From the NCBI RefSeq assembly GCF_000807855.2, contig NZ_JRYR02000001.1:62001-126000 (forward strand): a DNA stretch of 64,000 nucleotides, in the 5' to 3' direction. Numbering within the stretch: the stretch's first letter is position 1; each line of letters begins with the position of its first letter. Positions 53,638 through 63,925 of this stretch are shown in pieces. Source of the DNA: Flammeovirga pacifica (lineage in GTDB: Bacteria > Bacteroidota > Bacteroidia > Cytophagales > Flammeovirgaceae). Under the pieces are notes generated by a model. The model saw nothing but the letters and a program-made list of their open reading frames with translations. It had not been told where the DNA came from and ran no database searches. Both the position numbers and the translations under genes were made by a program.

Positions 53638-54582
53638 TTACCTTTCTGTTAACTGTTCATGATGAAGTTTAAAATCTTCATAAGTCATTTCTATCCCTTT
53701 CTTTAAATCTACTTTATGGTGCCATCCAGCATTATGAAGTTTAGAAACATCCATTAATTTTCTAGGCGTACCATCTGGTTTAGTACTATCCCATACTAAC
53801 TCACCTTCAAAACCCACAACATCTTTTATGTTCTCAGCTAATTCTTTGATGCTTAAGTCAACACCTGTGCCAACATTCACAAATTGTTTCTCATCATAAT
53901 TTTGCATCAAGTAGAAACAAGCTTCTGCTAAATCGTCAACAAACATAAATTCTCTAAGTGGTGAGCCAGAACCCCAAACCTCCACAGTAGGAGAGTTATT
54001 CACTTTGGCTTCATGGAATTTACGTAATAAGGCAGGTAATACATGAGAGTTTTTAGGATGGTAATTATCGTTATAACCATACAAGTTAGTAGGCATTGCC
54101 GAAATAAAATTACAATCGTATTGATCTCTGTAGGCCTCGCACATCTTAATACCAGAAATCTTAGCAATAGCGTAAGGTTCGTTAGTCGGTTCTAAAGTAT
54201 CCGTTAATAAATACTCCTCTTTTAATGGTTGAGGTGCCATTTTAGGATAAATACAAGAAGATCCCAAGAACATGAGTTTTTTCACTCCATGTACATAACT
54301 TTGATGAATTACATTGTTCTGTATCATCAAGTTTTCATACAAAAACTGACCTCTATAAATGTTATTTGCCAAAATACCACCCACTTTGGCAGCTGCTAAA
54401 AATACATATTCAGGTTTTTCATCATCAAAAAACTGAGTAACTGCAACCTGATTAGTTAAGTCTAATTCCTTTGAAGTTCTAGTGATGATATTAGAAAACC
54501 CTTCTTTCTCTAATTTTCTAACGATGGCTGAACCTACCATACCACGGTGTCCAGCTACATATATTTTTGATGTTTTTATCAT
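53638..54582 (-). CDS. fcl: GDP-L-fucose synthase
   Basis: The start is taken at ATG 54582 ([19 protein letters not shown]); the frame extends three codons to a TTG that is not needed. The 314-residue SDR has the GxxGxxG motif in [10 protein letters not shown], the catalytic Ser in FLGSSCIYP and YxxxK in YAIAKISG. It makes GDP-L-fucose from the gmd product in two steps (epimerase and reductase). It lies next to gmd, with a long hairpin between them. Confidence 0.95.
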   Translation of the reverse strand: MIKTSKIYVAGHRGMVGSAIVRKLEKEGFSNIITRTSKELDLTNQVAVTQFFDDEKPEYVFLAAAKVGGILANNIYRGQFLYENLMIQNNVIHQSYVHGVKKLMFLGSSCIYPKMAPQPLKEEYLLTDTLEPTNEPYAIAKISGIKMCEAYRDQYDCNFISAMPTNLYGYNDNYHPKNSHVLPALLRKFHEAKVNNSPTVEVWGSGSPLREFMFVDDLAEACFYLMQNYDEKQFVNVGTGVDLSIKELAENIKDVVGFEGELVWDSTKPDGTPRKLMDVSKLHNAGWHHKVDLKKGIEMTYEDFKLHHEQLTER

Positions 54583-54608
54583 TATCTTCAATTATTGCAA
54601 AACGCATT

Positions 54609-54654
54609 AAATCATCAAAAGCCCATGAATTAATTCATGGGCTTTTGATGATTT
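54609..54654. terminator. Perfect 22-bp hairpin between gmd and fcl
   Basis: Arms 54609-54630 and 54633-54654 are exactly complementary around TA. It has a U-poor tail on the minus strand, so it may act as a partial attenuator or a processing site between gmd and fcl. Confidence 0.65.
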
Positions 54655-54670
54655 TGTGATGTTATAAAAT

Positions 54671-55783
54671 CTATTCGTACTGATTTAAGATATCGTGACC
54701 ACCTTCCAATAGGTATTTCTCTTTCTTAAATAACTTAAGATCTGATTGCATCATATCTTTAACCAAACCATCTAAATCATATTCCAATTCCCAACCTAAC
54801 TTTTCCTTAGATTTTGTAGGATCTCCTATCAATAAATCTACTTCAGTTGGACGGAAATATTGAGGGTCTACTTTTAGTACTATTTGTCCAATTTCAATTT
54901 GGTATTGAGGGTTTGAACATGCTTTAACTTTAGCTACTTCATCTACACCTTCTCCCTCAAATTCTAGTTCGATACCTACTTCTGCGAATGACATTTTCAC
55001 AAAATCACGAATAGTAGTTGTCACTCCGGTAGCAATTACAAAATCTTCCGCTTTATCTTGTTGAAGGATGAGCCACATGGCTTTTACATAATCTTTTGCA
55101 TGACCCCAGTCACGTTTTGAGTTAAGGTTTCCAAGGTATAATGTTTCTTGAAGTCCTAATGCAATTTTTGAAACGGCTCTTGTAATCTTACGAGTTACAA
55201 AAGTTTCTCCTCGAATAGGGGACTCATGATTAAATAAAATACCATTGCAAGCATACATATTATACGCTTCACGGTAGTTGACAGTCATCCAGTAACCATA
55301 AAGTTTTGCTACAGCATAAGGAGAACGGGGGTAGAACGGAGTGGTTTCCTTTTGAGGAACTTCTTGAACTAAACCATATAATTCCGAAGTAGAAGCTTGA
55401 TAGATTCTTGTCTTTTCTGTTAAACCTAAAAGTCTCACTGCTTCTAAAATTCTTAACGTACCTAAACCATCTACATTACCTACATATTCAGGAGTATCGA
55501 AACTTACTCTAACATGAGACATTGCTCCAAGGTTGTAAATCTCATCGGGTTGTACCTCTTGAATAATTCTTGTAAGGTTCATAGAATCAGTGAGATCACC
55601 ATAATGTAATTTTAACTTTACATTTTCCTCATGAGGATCTTGGTATAAATGATCGATTCTATCCGTATTGAATAATGAAGAACGCCTTTTAATACCGTGT
55701 ACCTCATATCCTTTTTCTAATAATAATTCAGTTAGGTAGGCGCCGTCTTGTCCTGTAATACCTGTAATGAGTGCCTTTTTCAT
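54671..55783 (-). CDS. gmd: GDP-mannose 4,6-dehydratase
   Basis: A 370-residue extended SDR with [11 protein letters not shown] (residues 8-18), YNLGAMSHV, catalytic Thr-Glu in STSELYG, YxxxK in [10 protein letters not shown], and the [17 protein letters not shown] substrate loop of GMD. It converts GDP-mannose to GDP-4-keto-6-deoxymannose for fcl. The gene is preceded by a GT2 gene at 15 bp distance in the same operon. Confidence 0.96.
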   Translation of the reverse strand: MKKALITGITGQDGAYLTELLLEKGYEVHGIKRRSSLFNTDRIDHLYQDPHEENVKLKLHYGDLTDSMNLTRIIQEVQPDEIYNLGAMSHVRVSFDTPEYVGNVDGLGTLRILEAVRLLGLTEKTRIYQASTSELYGLVQEVPQKETTPFYPRSPYAVAKLYGYWMTVNYREAYNMYACNGILFNHESPIRGETFVTRKITRAVSKIALGLQETLYLGNLNSKRDWGHAKDYVKAMWLILQQDKAEDFVIATGVTTTIRDFVKMSFAEVGIELEFEGEGVDEVAKVKACSNPQYQIEIGQIVLKVDPQYFRPTEVDLLIGDPTKSKEKLGWELEYDLDGLVKDMMQSDLKLFKKEKYLLEGGHDILNQYE

Positions 55784-55797
55784 TTATCGTCTAAAAG

Positions 55798-56544
55798 TTA
55801 TTTTTTTATAAATTGAGTAATCTTTGATAGATTCTTTATTGCTAAGGTAAATATTCCACCTATTTTATTATGCTTTAATGCCCAATAATCTTCTTTCATC
55901 TTGTTTTTTATGGCTTTAATACTATTGTTACTTGCTCCACCTAAACGCATTTTTACAATTGTTTTTGGTAAATATGCTGAAGTAATTTGATGTGTACCAA
56001 AGTAGCGTAGAATAAGGTCATAATCTGCGGCTATTCGAAGTTGGGTATTGTATAACCCATACTTTTTATAACATTCATTTTTTATATATAGAGTAGGGTG
56101 TGGTGGCATCCAGCCTCTTTTTAATTTATGATTAATAAAATCACTACTTACCCAATTACGAATAGTTTTTGTAGGATCTTGTTCAGCAACATAATGTAAA
56201 TCACCATATACAGCATCTACATGAGTATTTTTAAAAGTTTGTGCAATTTCTGAAACTATAGTAGTTGATGCAAAAAAGTCATCAGAATGCATAAACCCGA
56301 CAACATCCCCTGTTGCTAAACGTACTCCTTTATTTAGTGCATCGTAAATTCCTTCATCGGGTTCAGAAATAAATGTTGTGATTTTATTTCCGTAAGACGA
56401 AATCATTTCTACTGTGCCATCAGTTGAACCACCATCAATAATTATATATTCTATGTTATCGTAATCTTGGGATAGAACGGAATGAATAGTTTGTTGAAGT
56501 GTTTTTTTGTTGTTGAAGGATGCAGTAATGATGGAAATTTTCAT
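55798..56544 (-). CDS. Glycosyltransferase family 2 (WcaE-like)
   Basis: The start is taken at ATG 56544 (MKISIITASFNNKKTLQQTIHSVL); an upstream ATG adds nine residues. The 248-residue GT-A enzyme has IIDGGSTDGT, SEPDEGIYDALNKGVRLATGDVVGFMHSDDFF (DxD-like), and RIAADYDLILRYF. This subfamily includes the colanic acid fucosyltransferase-type WcaE, which suits its place next to gmd, but the sugar is not proven. Confidence 0.9.
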   Translation of the reverse strand: MKISIITASFNNKKTLQQTIHSVLSQDYDNIEYIIIDGGSTDGTVEMISSYGNKITTFISEPDEGIYDALNKGVRLATGDVVGFMHSDDFFASTTIVSEIAQTFKNTHVDAVYGDLHYVAEQDPTKTIRNWVSSDFINHKLKRGWMPPHPTLYIKNECYKKYGLYNTQLRIAADYDLILRYFGTHQITSAYLPKTIVKMRLGGASNNSIKAIKNKMKEDYWALKHNKIGGIFTLAIKNLSKITQFIKK

Positions 56545-56607
56545 ATTTTGTAAGTTTAGCCTATATGTCAATAGCCCTCGATTAAAGACGTCGGCTATTG
56601 ATGTAAT

Positions 56608-57558
56608 TTATACTGTGGTTGGTGTATCTACCTTTGTCTCGAAATATTCTAAAGTTCTTTTTAATCCTTCCGAACGATCAACTTTTGGAGTCCAATTCAA
56701 AATTTCTTTTGCTCTAGTGATATCTGGGCGACGTTGTTTAGGATCATCTTTTGGAAGGTCCTGATAGATAACCTTACTTCCTGAATTAGTTAATGTGACA
56801 ATTTCTTCTGCAAACTCTTTAATCGTAATTTCTTGTGGATTACCGATATTGACAGGTTGGTGTTCATCAGACATCGTAAGTTTAAAAATTCCATCTACTA
56901 AGTCATCTACATAACAAAATGATCTTGTTTGAGAACCATCTCCAAAAACTGTGATATCTTCACCTCTTAATGCTTGTGACATAAACGCAGGTAATGCTCT
57001 ACCATCATTCAGTCGCATTCGGGGTCCATAAGTGTTGAAAATTCTGACCATACCGGTATTTACACCATGGAATGTATGGTATCCCATTGTAATGGCTTCT
57101 TGAAAGCGTTTTGCTTCATCATATACACCTCTTGGTCCAATTGGGTTTACATTACCCCAATAAGATTCTGGTTGAGGATGTACACTTGGGTCTCCATAAA
57201 CCTCAGAGGTAGAGGCAATAATAAATCTTGATCCTTTAACTCTTGCTAAACCTAATAAATTATAAGGTGCTAAGGAACCTACTTTCAATGTCTGAATTGG
57301 CATTTCCAAGTAATCAATTGGTGAAGCTGGAGATGCAAAATGTAGAATATAATCTAGTTCACCAGATACGTGTACATATTTAGTTACATCATGATGAACG
57401 AATTCAAAGTTCTTATTTCCAAAAAGGTGTGAGATGTTATCTTCACTTCCTGTTAAGAAGTTATCCATTCCGATAACGTAGTATCCTTCTGAAAGGAATT
57501 TTTCACATAAATGTGAGCCTAAGAAGCCTGCTGCTCCTGTGATAAGTACTCGTTTCAT
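56608..57558 (-). CDS. UDP-glucuronate decarboxylase (UDP-xylose synthase)
   Basis: A 316-residue extended SDR with the cofactor motif [10 protein letters not shown] (residues 7-16), [51 protein letters not shown] (YxxxK as YDEAK) and [18 protein letters not shown]. These are the signature of UXS. It makes UDP-xylose from UDP-glucuronate, so the glycan probably contains xylose. It follows the acetyltransferase gene by one base. Confidence 0.94.
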   Translation of the reverse strand: MKRVLITGAAGFLGSHLCEKFLSEGYYVIGMDNFLTGSEDNISHLFGNKNFEFVHHDVTKYVHVSGELDYILHFASPASPIDYLEMPIQTLKVGSLAPYNLLGLARVKGSRFIIASTSEVYGDPSVHPQPESYWGNVNPIGPRGVYDEAKRFQEAITMGYHTFHGVNTGMVRIFNTYGPRMRLNDGRALPAFMSQALRGEDITVFGDGSQTRSFCYVDDLVDGIFKLTMSDEHQPVNIGNPQEITIKEFAEEIVTLTNSGSKVIYQDLPKDDPKQRRPDITRAKEILNWTPKVDRSEGLKRTLEYFETKVDTPTTV

Positions 57559-57559
57559 A

Positions 57560-58117
57560 TTATTCGATTATTTTTCTTTCTCTAACTTTGATAGCAGGAT
57601 TACCCTGATAAATAGAATATTTTTCTAAGTTTTTAGTAGCAACAGATTGTACCGCCAAAATACTATGGCTTTCTAAAGTAATATTAGGACAGACTACGCT
57701 TTTTGCACCCACCCAACTTCCTTCACTTAGAGTAATGGGACCTGTAATAAGATCAAAAGTAGTTTTTGTATAGTCATGATTACCACACAATAGAAGGGCA
57801 CCTTGTGAGATACAAACATTGTCTTCTATTATAACTTGATCTAAATTATCTATCCAAACATTTTCTCCAATCCAAACATCATTACCTATAGTTAATTTCC
57901 AAGGGAACTTAATATTAACAGATGGTTTAATAAGTACTCTTAATCCAATTTTTGCTCCAAATAAGCGTAAGAAAAATATCTTAGAGGATGAAATAGGATT
58001 GTATGGATTTTTTAAGAATAATAAATTACAAAAGTACCAAAGGGCTTCAATGAATTTATTTTTTCCTCTGTTGAAGTTTGGATTTTGGAAGTGTTTTAGT
58101 TCTACTTTTTGTAACAT
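57560..58117 (-). CDS. WcaF-like hexapeptide acetyltransferase
   Basis: A 185-residue protein with left-handed beta-helix repeats in the second half ([40 protein letters not shown]). The N-terminus ([47 protein letters not shown]) is like colanic acid acetyltransferase WcaF. It probably O-acetylates a sugar of the glycan. One base separates it from the UXS gene. Confidence 0.9.
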   Translation of the reverse strand: MLQKVELKHFQNPNFNRGKNKFIEALWYFCNLLFLKNPYNPISSSKIFFLRLFGAKIGLRVLIKPSVNIKFPWKLTIGNDVWIGENVWIDNLDQVIIEDNVCISQGALLLCGNHDYTKTTFDLITGPITLSEGSWVGAKSVVCPNITLESHSILAVQSVATKNLEKYSIYQGNPAIKVRERKIIE

Positions 58118-58122
58118 AGCAT

Positions 58123-59244
58123 TTATCTAAAAAGTTCTGTGTATTTTTCTTGATAATTTGCTTGTTCTATAAAGCTACATGCTAGTTTTCTTGCTGATTT
58201 CTTTCGAACACACCATTCTTCGTCACTTTCATTTGCAAGTGTAATAAATATTTCTTGCCATGTTAATATTTGAAGCGGAATTGTAAATCCAGCTTCACCT
58301 AGGTTTTGCCAAGGTGTATTTTCACTGATACAAATAGGTATACCGCTTCCAAGGGCTTCAAATATGGCATGACCAAAATTTTCACCTAAGGTTGGTAATG
58401 TAAATAAGTCATATTTTTGTAATGTCTGATCGACTTGATTTGGTGTTAAGCTACCTTTAAAATTAACTTCTATGTTAGGTGTTAATTTTGATATTTCTTT
58501 CTTTAATTCATTGTAATAATCCTGTTCTTTAATTGGTCCATAAATATCATAATTAATTTTGATGTCATTAGGGACTTTACCTAAAGATTTGATTACGAAT
58601 AAATGATTTTTTTTGCGTGCGATAAGACTAATAGTGGTAATATTTAATTTATTAGCTTCTTTTCTTTTTGGTTGAATGTCTGCTGTGATTCGAGGAATAT
58701 TTGAAATTGTTTTTATTCTACAATATTGACCAATATATTTTTCAATATCCTCTTTTTCTGTTTTATCAGTAGCGTGCCAAGTAATTTTATTTTTTGATAA
58801 AAATGGCTTTAAAAGTTTTAGATATATATTTTTCTTAGTGCTTTTCAGTGCTAATGCACCTTCTTGTAGCATTCCTCTTGGAGCAATGATAATCTGTTTT
58901 TTTAAAAACAGAGAAATCAGTACTGGGTAAACAGTACATATAAGAGAAAACATTCCTTGAATATACAATGTATCTACTTTACATTCTTTAATTAGATTTT
59001 TTATTGTTATAAAATTCTGATGAGTTTTATCTGCATAAAAAACTTTAGTATTTTGACTGAAATTAACCCACTGATTTTTTTTAACATCTAATAATGTACC
59101 ATCTAAATCATAGCAAGTAGTATACACATAAAATTGAAATTTACTTTCTAATTGCTCTACTAAATTTGTACATGATTGTATTGGACCTCCTGCTTTATAA
59201 GCAGGGGTGAAATAATCGTAAAAAAGGAATATTTTACTTTTCAT
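58123..59244 (-). CDS. Glycosyltransferase family 4
   Basis: The start is set at ATG 59244 (MKSKIFLFYDYFTPAYKAGGPIQS), which overlaps the upstream gene by 11 bases; the ATG at 59286 adds 14 residues without GT4 character. The 373-residue GT-B protein has the family end pattern FTLPTLGENFGHAIFEALGSGIPICIS with ExxE-like residues (about residue 295). The sugar donor is unknown. It is part of the cluster operon. Confidence 0.88.
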   Translation of the reverse strand: MKSKIFLFYDYFTPAYKAGGPIQSCTNLVEQLESKFQFYVYTTCYDLDGTLLDVKKNQWVNFSQNTKVFYADKTHQNFITIKNLIKECKVDTLYIQGMFSLICTVYPVLISLFLKKQIIIAPRGMLQEGALALKSTKKNIYLKLLKPFLSKNKITWHATDKTEKEDIEKYIGQYCRIKTISNIPRITADIQPKRKEANKLNITTISLIARKKNHLFVIKSLGKVPNDIKINYDIYGPIKEQDYYNELKKEISKLTPNIEVNFKGSLTPNQVDQTLQKYDLFTLPTLGENFGHAIFEALGSGIPICISENTPWQNLGEAGFTIPLQILTWQEIFITLANESDEEWCVRKKSARKLACSFIEQANYQEKYTELFR

Positions 59245-60256
59245 TTGCCAAATTATAAATCTTATTAGCCCAGATATTACTTTCAATTCGTTTACTTAAT
59301 TCAAGACTTCTTTTAGAAAAAAGTAATAGATCATTTACTGACAGTTTAATCATTTTTAATAAAGAATTGGTCAGTTTATGTTTATCTTTTGCATTAAATA
59401 GAAAACCATTGTAGCCGTTTTCAACAAAGGTTGTTGTAGCACCACTTTCATAAGTGCTTATTATAGGCATACCCATGAGTACGGCTTCATGTATCACAAC
59501 ACCCCAAGGTTCATATATACTGGGTAGAGTGAAAACACCGCCCTCTGATAAAAATTGTTGTAAATCATTCGGGTGAATAAAAGGTATATGTCTAATTTGG
59601 GGGTGATTAGTGGGTATTAAATCTTTTAATGGCCCATTACCAATAATTTCTAGTGTCCAATCAGGACACTTATTAGAGATTTTTAAGAATGAGTCTATAA
59701 GATTATCTAACCCTTTTTCTTTGACTAATCTCCCTATAAAAACGAATCGTTTATTGATTATTGTTTTCTGTTGATTAAAAATTGAATCATCGGCACAATA
59801 TAAACCAGTGACTATCTCATTATTTGAAAAGCCTAATCTTTGGGCATATGGGAATTGATATAAACCTGAAACCCATATTTTAGAAAAATATTTTTGTAAA
59901 TAGAAGGGTGCAGCAATTTCGGCTACTTTTTGTTTAATGGAACCAAACCATTGATTATCCATACCCATTACTGTTGGTATTTGTTTAGACTTGAAGAATT
60001 TATTTACCTTAAGAAAAGACTTATTGTTCCATCCTGCTGTGTAAATTAAATCGTAATGAATATTTATTATCTGATCATAATTTAATTGATCAACATTAAA
60101 AATATTAATTTTTTCTTCAGATTTGATGACAAAAGGAGCATCTTGACTCGGCGGTGTACGATACACGTCAAATTGAATGTTATGAAAATCTCTTGCTTTT
60201 TTTAATCCATTCATCCAATATCCGGTAAGTCTTGTAAATAAAATTAGAATTTTCAT
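59234..60256 (-). CDS. Glycosyltransferase family 4
   Basis: A 340-residue GT-B enzyme with a late FVFIGRLVKEKGLDNLIDSF segment, IIGNGPLKDL, and FTLPSIYEPWGVVIHEAVLMGMPIISTYESGA, the usual donor-binding Glu pattern. Its N-terminal half has a GYW motif after LILFTRLT. Overlaps the next gene by 11 bases. Specificity unknown. Confidence 0.9.
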   Translation of the reverse strand: MKILILFTRLTGYWMNGLKKARDFHNIQFDVYRTPPSQDAPFVIKSEEKINIFNVDQLNYDQIINIHYDLIYTAGWNNKSFLKVNKFFKSKQIPTVMGMDNQWFGSIKQKVAEIAAPFYLQKYFSKIWVSGLYQFPYAQRLGFSNNEIVTGLYCADDSIFNQQKTIINKRFVFIGRLVKEKGLDNLIDSFLKISNKCPDWTLEIIGNGPLKDLIPTNHPQIRHIPFIHPNDLQQFLSEGGVFTLPSIYEPWGVVIHEAVLMGMPIISTYESGATTTFVENGYNGFLFNAKDKHKLTNSLLKMIKLSVNDLLLFSKRSLELSKRIESNIWANKIYNLANEK

Positions 60257-60337
60257 TGTTTTTTATAAATTTTTCATTGTAAAGGAATACTTCATTCTTG
60301 AAATAAAATAATTACCGTTTTTTACTAAAGATATTTA

Positions 60338-61651
60338 TTAGCATTTCATGACTTTATCAGATTCTAATTTATTACCACTTTGCACTCCCCAATACAGGAA
60401 AAATAATGGAGTAAAACCATTCATTGAAGCAGCCATCCATGATTCAGTAATGCCAGAAAACAAAGCAGTGATAAGAAATGCAATTGCCAGTTGAGTATTT
60501 TGAGCTTTTTCAAAGACTTTTTTTATAAAGTAAGCATAGCAGGCCATACCTATTAGTCCTATATTTAAAACTAAACTTAAATAAGAATTCCATATTCCAT
60601 TCCATGCTCTTGGAGCATTTTCCCCAAAGTATTTCATTTTATATATATATATGAAGCGGTAATCATACATCATGCCATTACCAACCCATAAGTTATTTTG
60701 AGCTTCTTTCCATGCGACTTTCCAAACATCAGTTCGTCCGCTAGCATCCATAAGGCTGTTAATTCGTAGTTGTTCTGAAAGACCTAAAGATTTAATAACG
60801 TTGAATATATCTTGTTTTTCAATATTGAAATATAAAAAAATGATTACAAAAAAAACAATTATAAGGAGTATTGGTTTTTTTGATAAAAAACGTACCGTTA
60901 ATTCATATATAACAATAGAAAAGATAGCATTACGGGAACCAGTTAGGATTACAAGAAATATTAAAAGTATTCGGAAAACAGTATTATTTTTTTTTGTGAA
61001 AAGTGAAGGGGCTTTATCATGGATAAGATCGATAAATGGATAAGCTAAAACGATGAGTATACCTAAGCCATTCGGATTGTGCATCAGACCTCTAAATCGA
61101 CCAGCCAACCACACATCTTTACCTATAGGGACAAAGAGAGAAAGTACATTTACACTAAAAAAAAGTAAAAGAAATAAATAAATTATTTGATAATAACTTA
61201 AAGCATTTTTTTGTAAAAGAATTTTGTTAAGGTTGAAAATAGATAATCCTACAAAAAGGTAAGCTATAGCTCTTAAAAGTGCACCTGAATCGTTGAAAAT
61301 TCCAAAACTTGTAGAAATTAAGGCCCAAATTGTTAGTGGCCATAGATATATTCCATTATTTGAACTAAAAATTTGGTATCGTAATAAGTAAATAAAATTA
61401 ATCCCGATAATAACAAAACGTAAGTTATTTGCAAAACCATAGGAACCACTGATATTGTCACCCAAAAAGAAAGTAGTCAAAAAAAGAATTAATAGTAATT
61501 GTGGAGTATGGTCTTTTGATTGTGTAATCATAAAATAAGAAGCAACTGCACTAGCAACAATATAACCTCCTAGAATACCAGAAATTATTGTAAGGAATAG
61601 TGAACTCCATACAGTTTTATATTGATTGCATGATATTAAAATGTTTTTCAA
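60338..61651 (-). CDS. O-antigen ligase/polymerase (Wzy-like)
   Basis: A 437-residue protein with about eleven hydrophobic helices and a longer loop in the second half that holds GSRNAIFSIVIYEL and later GRTDVWKVAWKEAQNNLWVGNGMMYDYRF. That combination is typical of the Wzy_C/O-antigen ligase family. It probably polymerises or ligates the lipid-linked repeat units. Family sequence is weakly conserved, so it could also be a WaaL-like ligase. Confidence 0.82.
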   Translation of the reverse strand: MKNILISCNQYKTVWSSLFLTIISGILGGYIVASAVASYFMITQSKDHTPQLLLILFLTTFFLGDNISGSYGFANNLRFVIIGINFIYLLRYQIFSSNNGIYLWPLTIWALISTSFGIFNDSGALLRAIAYLFVGLSIFNLNKILLQKNALSYYQIIYLFLLLFFSVNVLSLFVPIGKDVWLAGRFRGLMHNPNGLGILIVLAYPFIDLIHDKAPSLFTKKNNTVFRILLIFLVILTGSRNAIFSIVIYELTVRFLSKKPILLIIVFFVIIFLYFNIEKQDIFNVIKSLGLSEQLRINSLMDASGRTDVWKVAWKEAQNNLWVGNGMMYDYRFIYIYKMKYFGENAPRAWNGIWNSYLSLVLNIGLIGMACYAYFIKKVFEKAQNTQLAIAFLITALFSGITESWMAASMNGFTPLFFLYWGVQSGNKLESDKVMKC

Positions 61652-61732
61652 TGGAATGTTTTTTTTATCAACTTGTAAAAGTTTTCTACCTATAGTTTAT
61701 GTGAATTAAGTATGAACTAATAAATGATAGAC

Positions 61733-62890
61733 TTAATTTCGATGAATATTGATTTCTTTTATAGTTTTTTGGATAACCTTTTCCCAAGTAAAGCTTTGCT
61801 TAATCTTATTTACAGATGATTCACCCATTTCATTAATTTGCTTTTGAGATGTATTTAGTGCAATATTAATAGTCTTTGTTAACTCATTTTGTATGTTTTT
61901 GGGGTTTATTAACCAGCCATTAGTTTTGTCAACCATTATAGAGTTTGCACCAACATCTGTAGTTATTATAGCACATCCTTGTGCCATGGCTTCTAGTATT
62001 ACAGTTGGCATTCCTTCACTATAGCTTGGGCAAAGTAGAATGTCGCTTTTTGATAGTCTATCTTTTATTTGATTTTGATTGATTATTTTACCGTGGTAGG
62101 TAATATTTACATTATTTTTTATTTGTTTTTCTTCTGGTATGGGTCCGATAAAGTCACATATTATGTTGAATCCTTGTTTCGTCAATTTTGAGATGGCTTG
62201 ATTAATTTCTTCTATGCTTTTCCTTCGTTCATATCTACCTATAAATATGAATCTAATAGATTCTTTATTAATCATTAAATTAGAAGCATTGTTGTTACCA
62301 TTCAATGTTGATCTTATAAAGCTTGTGTCTATACCATTTGGTATTTCAACCACTGTACCTTTTGTGGCACCTTGAGTATATAATATTTCCGTGAGTTTTC
62401 CTCCTAAAGAAATTTGTTTTTTAGCTTTTTTAATAATGATAGACGCAGGAATTCGTAATAAAAGGTGTTCCAATTTATTTTTAATATTTACAGCATGTTG
62501 ATACATTTCTAGGCCATGTAGATTGCATATTAGCTTATAGTTTAAGGAGGTGTTACTTGTATACCACCCAGTAAATCCTTGACTGTAAATGGCATCGTAT
62601 GATTTTAAATTTATGACATTATATAATTTTTTTGAGAAAAGATAACTTTGATAAATGTAATGCCCTAGAAACATCTTTACCTTGGGTTTTTTAATTTGAT
62701 GAAAGCTTATATTTTGCAACTCTTCTCCTGTGTAATAATCTACTAATTTAGAGACCTCAATGATTTCGGGATGATAGATGTGTACCATTATCCCTGCTTT
62801 AGCCCAATGTTTAGCTAACATGTAGCTGTGTTTTTGTATGCCGCCTATAGTAGAAGGAAATATTCCATCTGTGAGTAGTGCTATTTTCAT
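61733..62890 (-). CDS. Glycosyltransferase family 4
   Basis: A 385-residue GT-B protein. It begins KIALLTDGIFPSTIGGIQKHSYMLAKHW and has IPNGIDTSFI, FIFIGRYERRKSIEEINQAI, and LLCPSYSEGMPTVILEAMAQGCAIITTDVGA (ExxxxxxxE donor site). It resembles GT4 enzymes that build capsular or exopolysaccharides. Specificity unknown. Confidence 0.9.
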   Translation of the reverse strand: MKIALLTDGIFPSTIGGIQKHSYMLAKHWAKAGIMVHIYHPEIIEVSKLVDYYTGEELQNISFHQIKKPKVKMFLGHYIYQSYLFSKKLYNVINLKSYDAIYSQGFTGWYTSNTSLNYKLICNLHGLEMYQHAVNIKNKLEHLLLRIPASIIIKKAKKQISLGGKLTEILYTQGATKGTVVEIPNGIDTSFIRSTLNGNNNASNLMINKESIRFIFIGRYERRKSIEEINQAISKLTKQGFNIICDFIGPIPEEKQIKNNVNITYHGKIINQNQIKDRLSKSDILLCPSYSEGMPTVILEAMAQGCAIITTDVGANSIMVDKTNGWLINPKNIQNELTKTINIALNTSQKQINEMGESSVNKIKQSFTWEKVIQKTIKEINIHRN

Positions 62891-62950
62891 TTTTTTGACC
62901 TAGTTAAGTCGAAGATCTATTCGTGTATAAGGAGACCTTAAATCAAATAA

Positions 62951-63925
62951 TTACCTCGTTAATATTTTTTTAAATACCCAGTTATAGCCCTTTATTTTGT
63001 GTAATCCCATTTGCAAGCCACTAATATAAATTTTAAATATACCTTTAGGCTCATGAAATGCCATGATTTTGGCAAATAGAGCATTACGTTCCATCATTTT
63101 TAGTTTCCCAAAATCATATTGAACTTGAGTACTTAAATAGGCAGCAATATAAGTACCATTTAAAGACTTGTTTAGTTTTACATTATCAGGTCTAGTTTTA
63201 ATAAAATCCAACATATTATGGTTATATAATTTAACGGCGCTAATAAAAGTAGCAGCAAAATCATAAGGTTCCTTTATATTTCTATTTTCATCTATACGGT
63301 AATAAAAATCTGGTTTGTCACCAACAACTACCTTATATTTTACATTTTGCTGTAATAAAGCTCGTGTATGTAATTCAACATCTTGTAAGCGTGGGTAATT
63401 TATATTAAACCCCTTTAGCTTTAGCAGAAAATGAGTTTTCCAAATCGGGGAAGTAGTATGCCAAGGGAGCGTGTGTGATAAGAACATATTAAGGTGTTTA
63501 CCCTGTGGTGGTATCCATTTTGATGGACTATCACCAACACGGGTATAAAAAGTACCCCCAGAGAAGATCCAAAAGTCATTATGTGGATGATGTTTAATAG
63601 TACTTACACGATTTTTTAAACATGTATTAATTAATAAATCATCAGAATCTAAAAAAATACTATACTCGCCATTAGCCTGTTCTAAACCAATATTACGGCA
63701 TGATGAACCGCCTTTTTGTTCTTTCTTTCGTTTTATCAGTTTAAATCGTTGATCTTGGGCAGTAAACGTATTAATAATTTCAATAGAATTGTCTGTTGAG
63801 CCATCATCAACAATAATAGCTTCCCAGTTATGGTATGTTTGTCGTAGTAAACAATTAAGAGTTTCGGCAATATATAATCCCTTATTGTAGTTGGGTATGA
63901 TGATGGATATTAGCATTTTTGACAT
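62951..63925 (-). CDS. Glycosyltransferase family 2
   Basis: A 324-residue GT-A enzyme with the family beginning SIIIPNYNKGLYIAETLNCLLRQTYHNWEAIIVDDGSTDNS, FLDSDDLL (the DxD site, near residue 92), and SSCRNIGLEQANGEYSIFLDSDD. The remaining C-terminal helical part is variable. An ATG three codons later (63916) is an equal start. It is the first gene of the cluster visible in this window; upstream genes may lie beyond 64000. Confidence 0.9.
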   Translation of the reverse strand: MSKMLISIIIPNYNKGLYIAETLNCLLRQTYHNWEAIIVDDGSTDNSIEIINTFTAQDQRFKLIKRKKEQKGGSSCRNIGLEQANGEYSIFLDSDDLLINTCLKNRVSTIKHHPHNDFWIFSGGTFYTRVGDSPSKWIPPQGKHLNMFLSHTLPWHTTSPIWKTHFLLKLKGFNINYPRLQDVELHTRALLQQNVKYKVVVGDKPDFYYRIDENRNIKEPYDFAATFISAVKLYNHNMLDFIKTRPDNVKLNKSLNGTYIAAYLSTQVQYDFGKLKMMERNALFAKIMAFHEPKGIFKIYISGLQMGLHKIKGYNWVFKKILTR

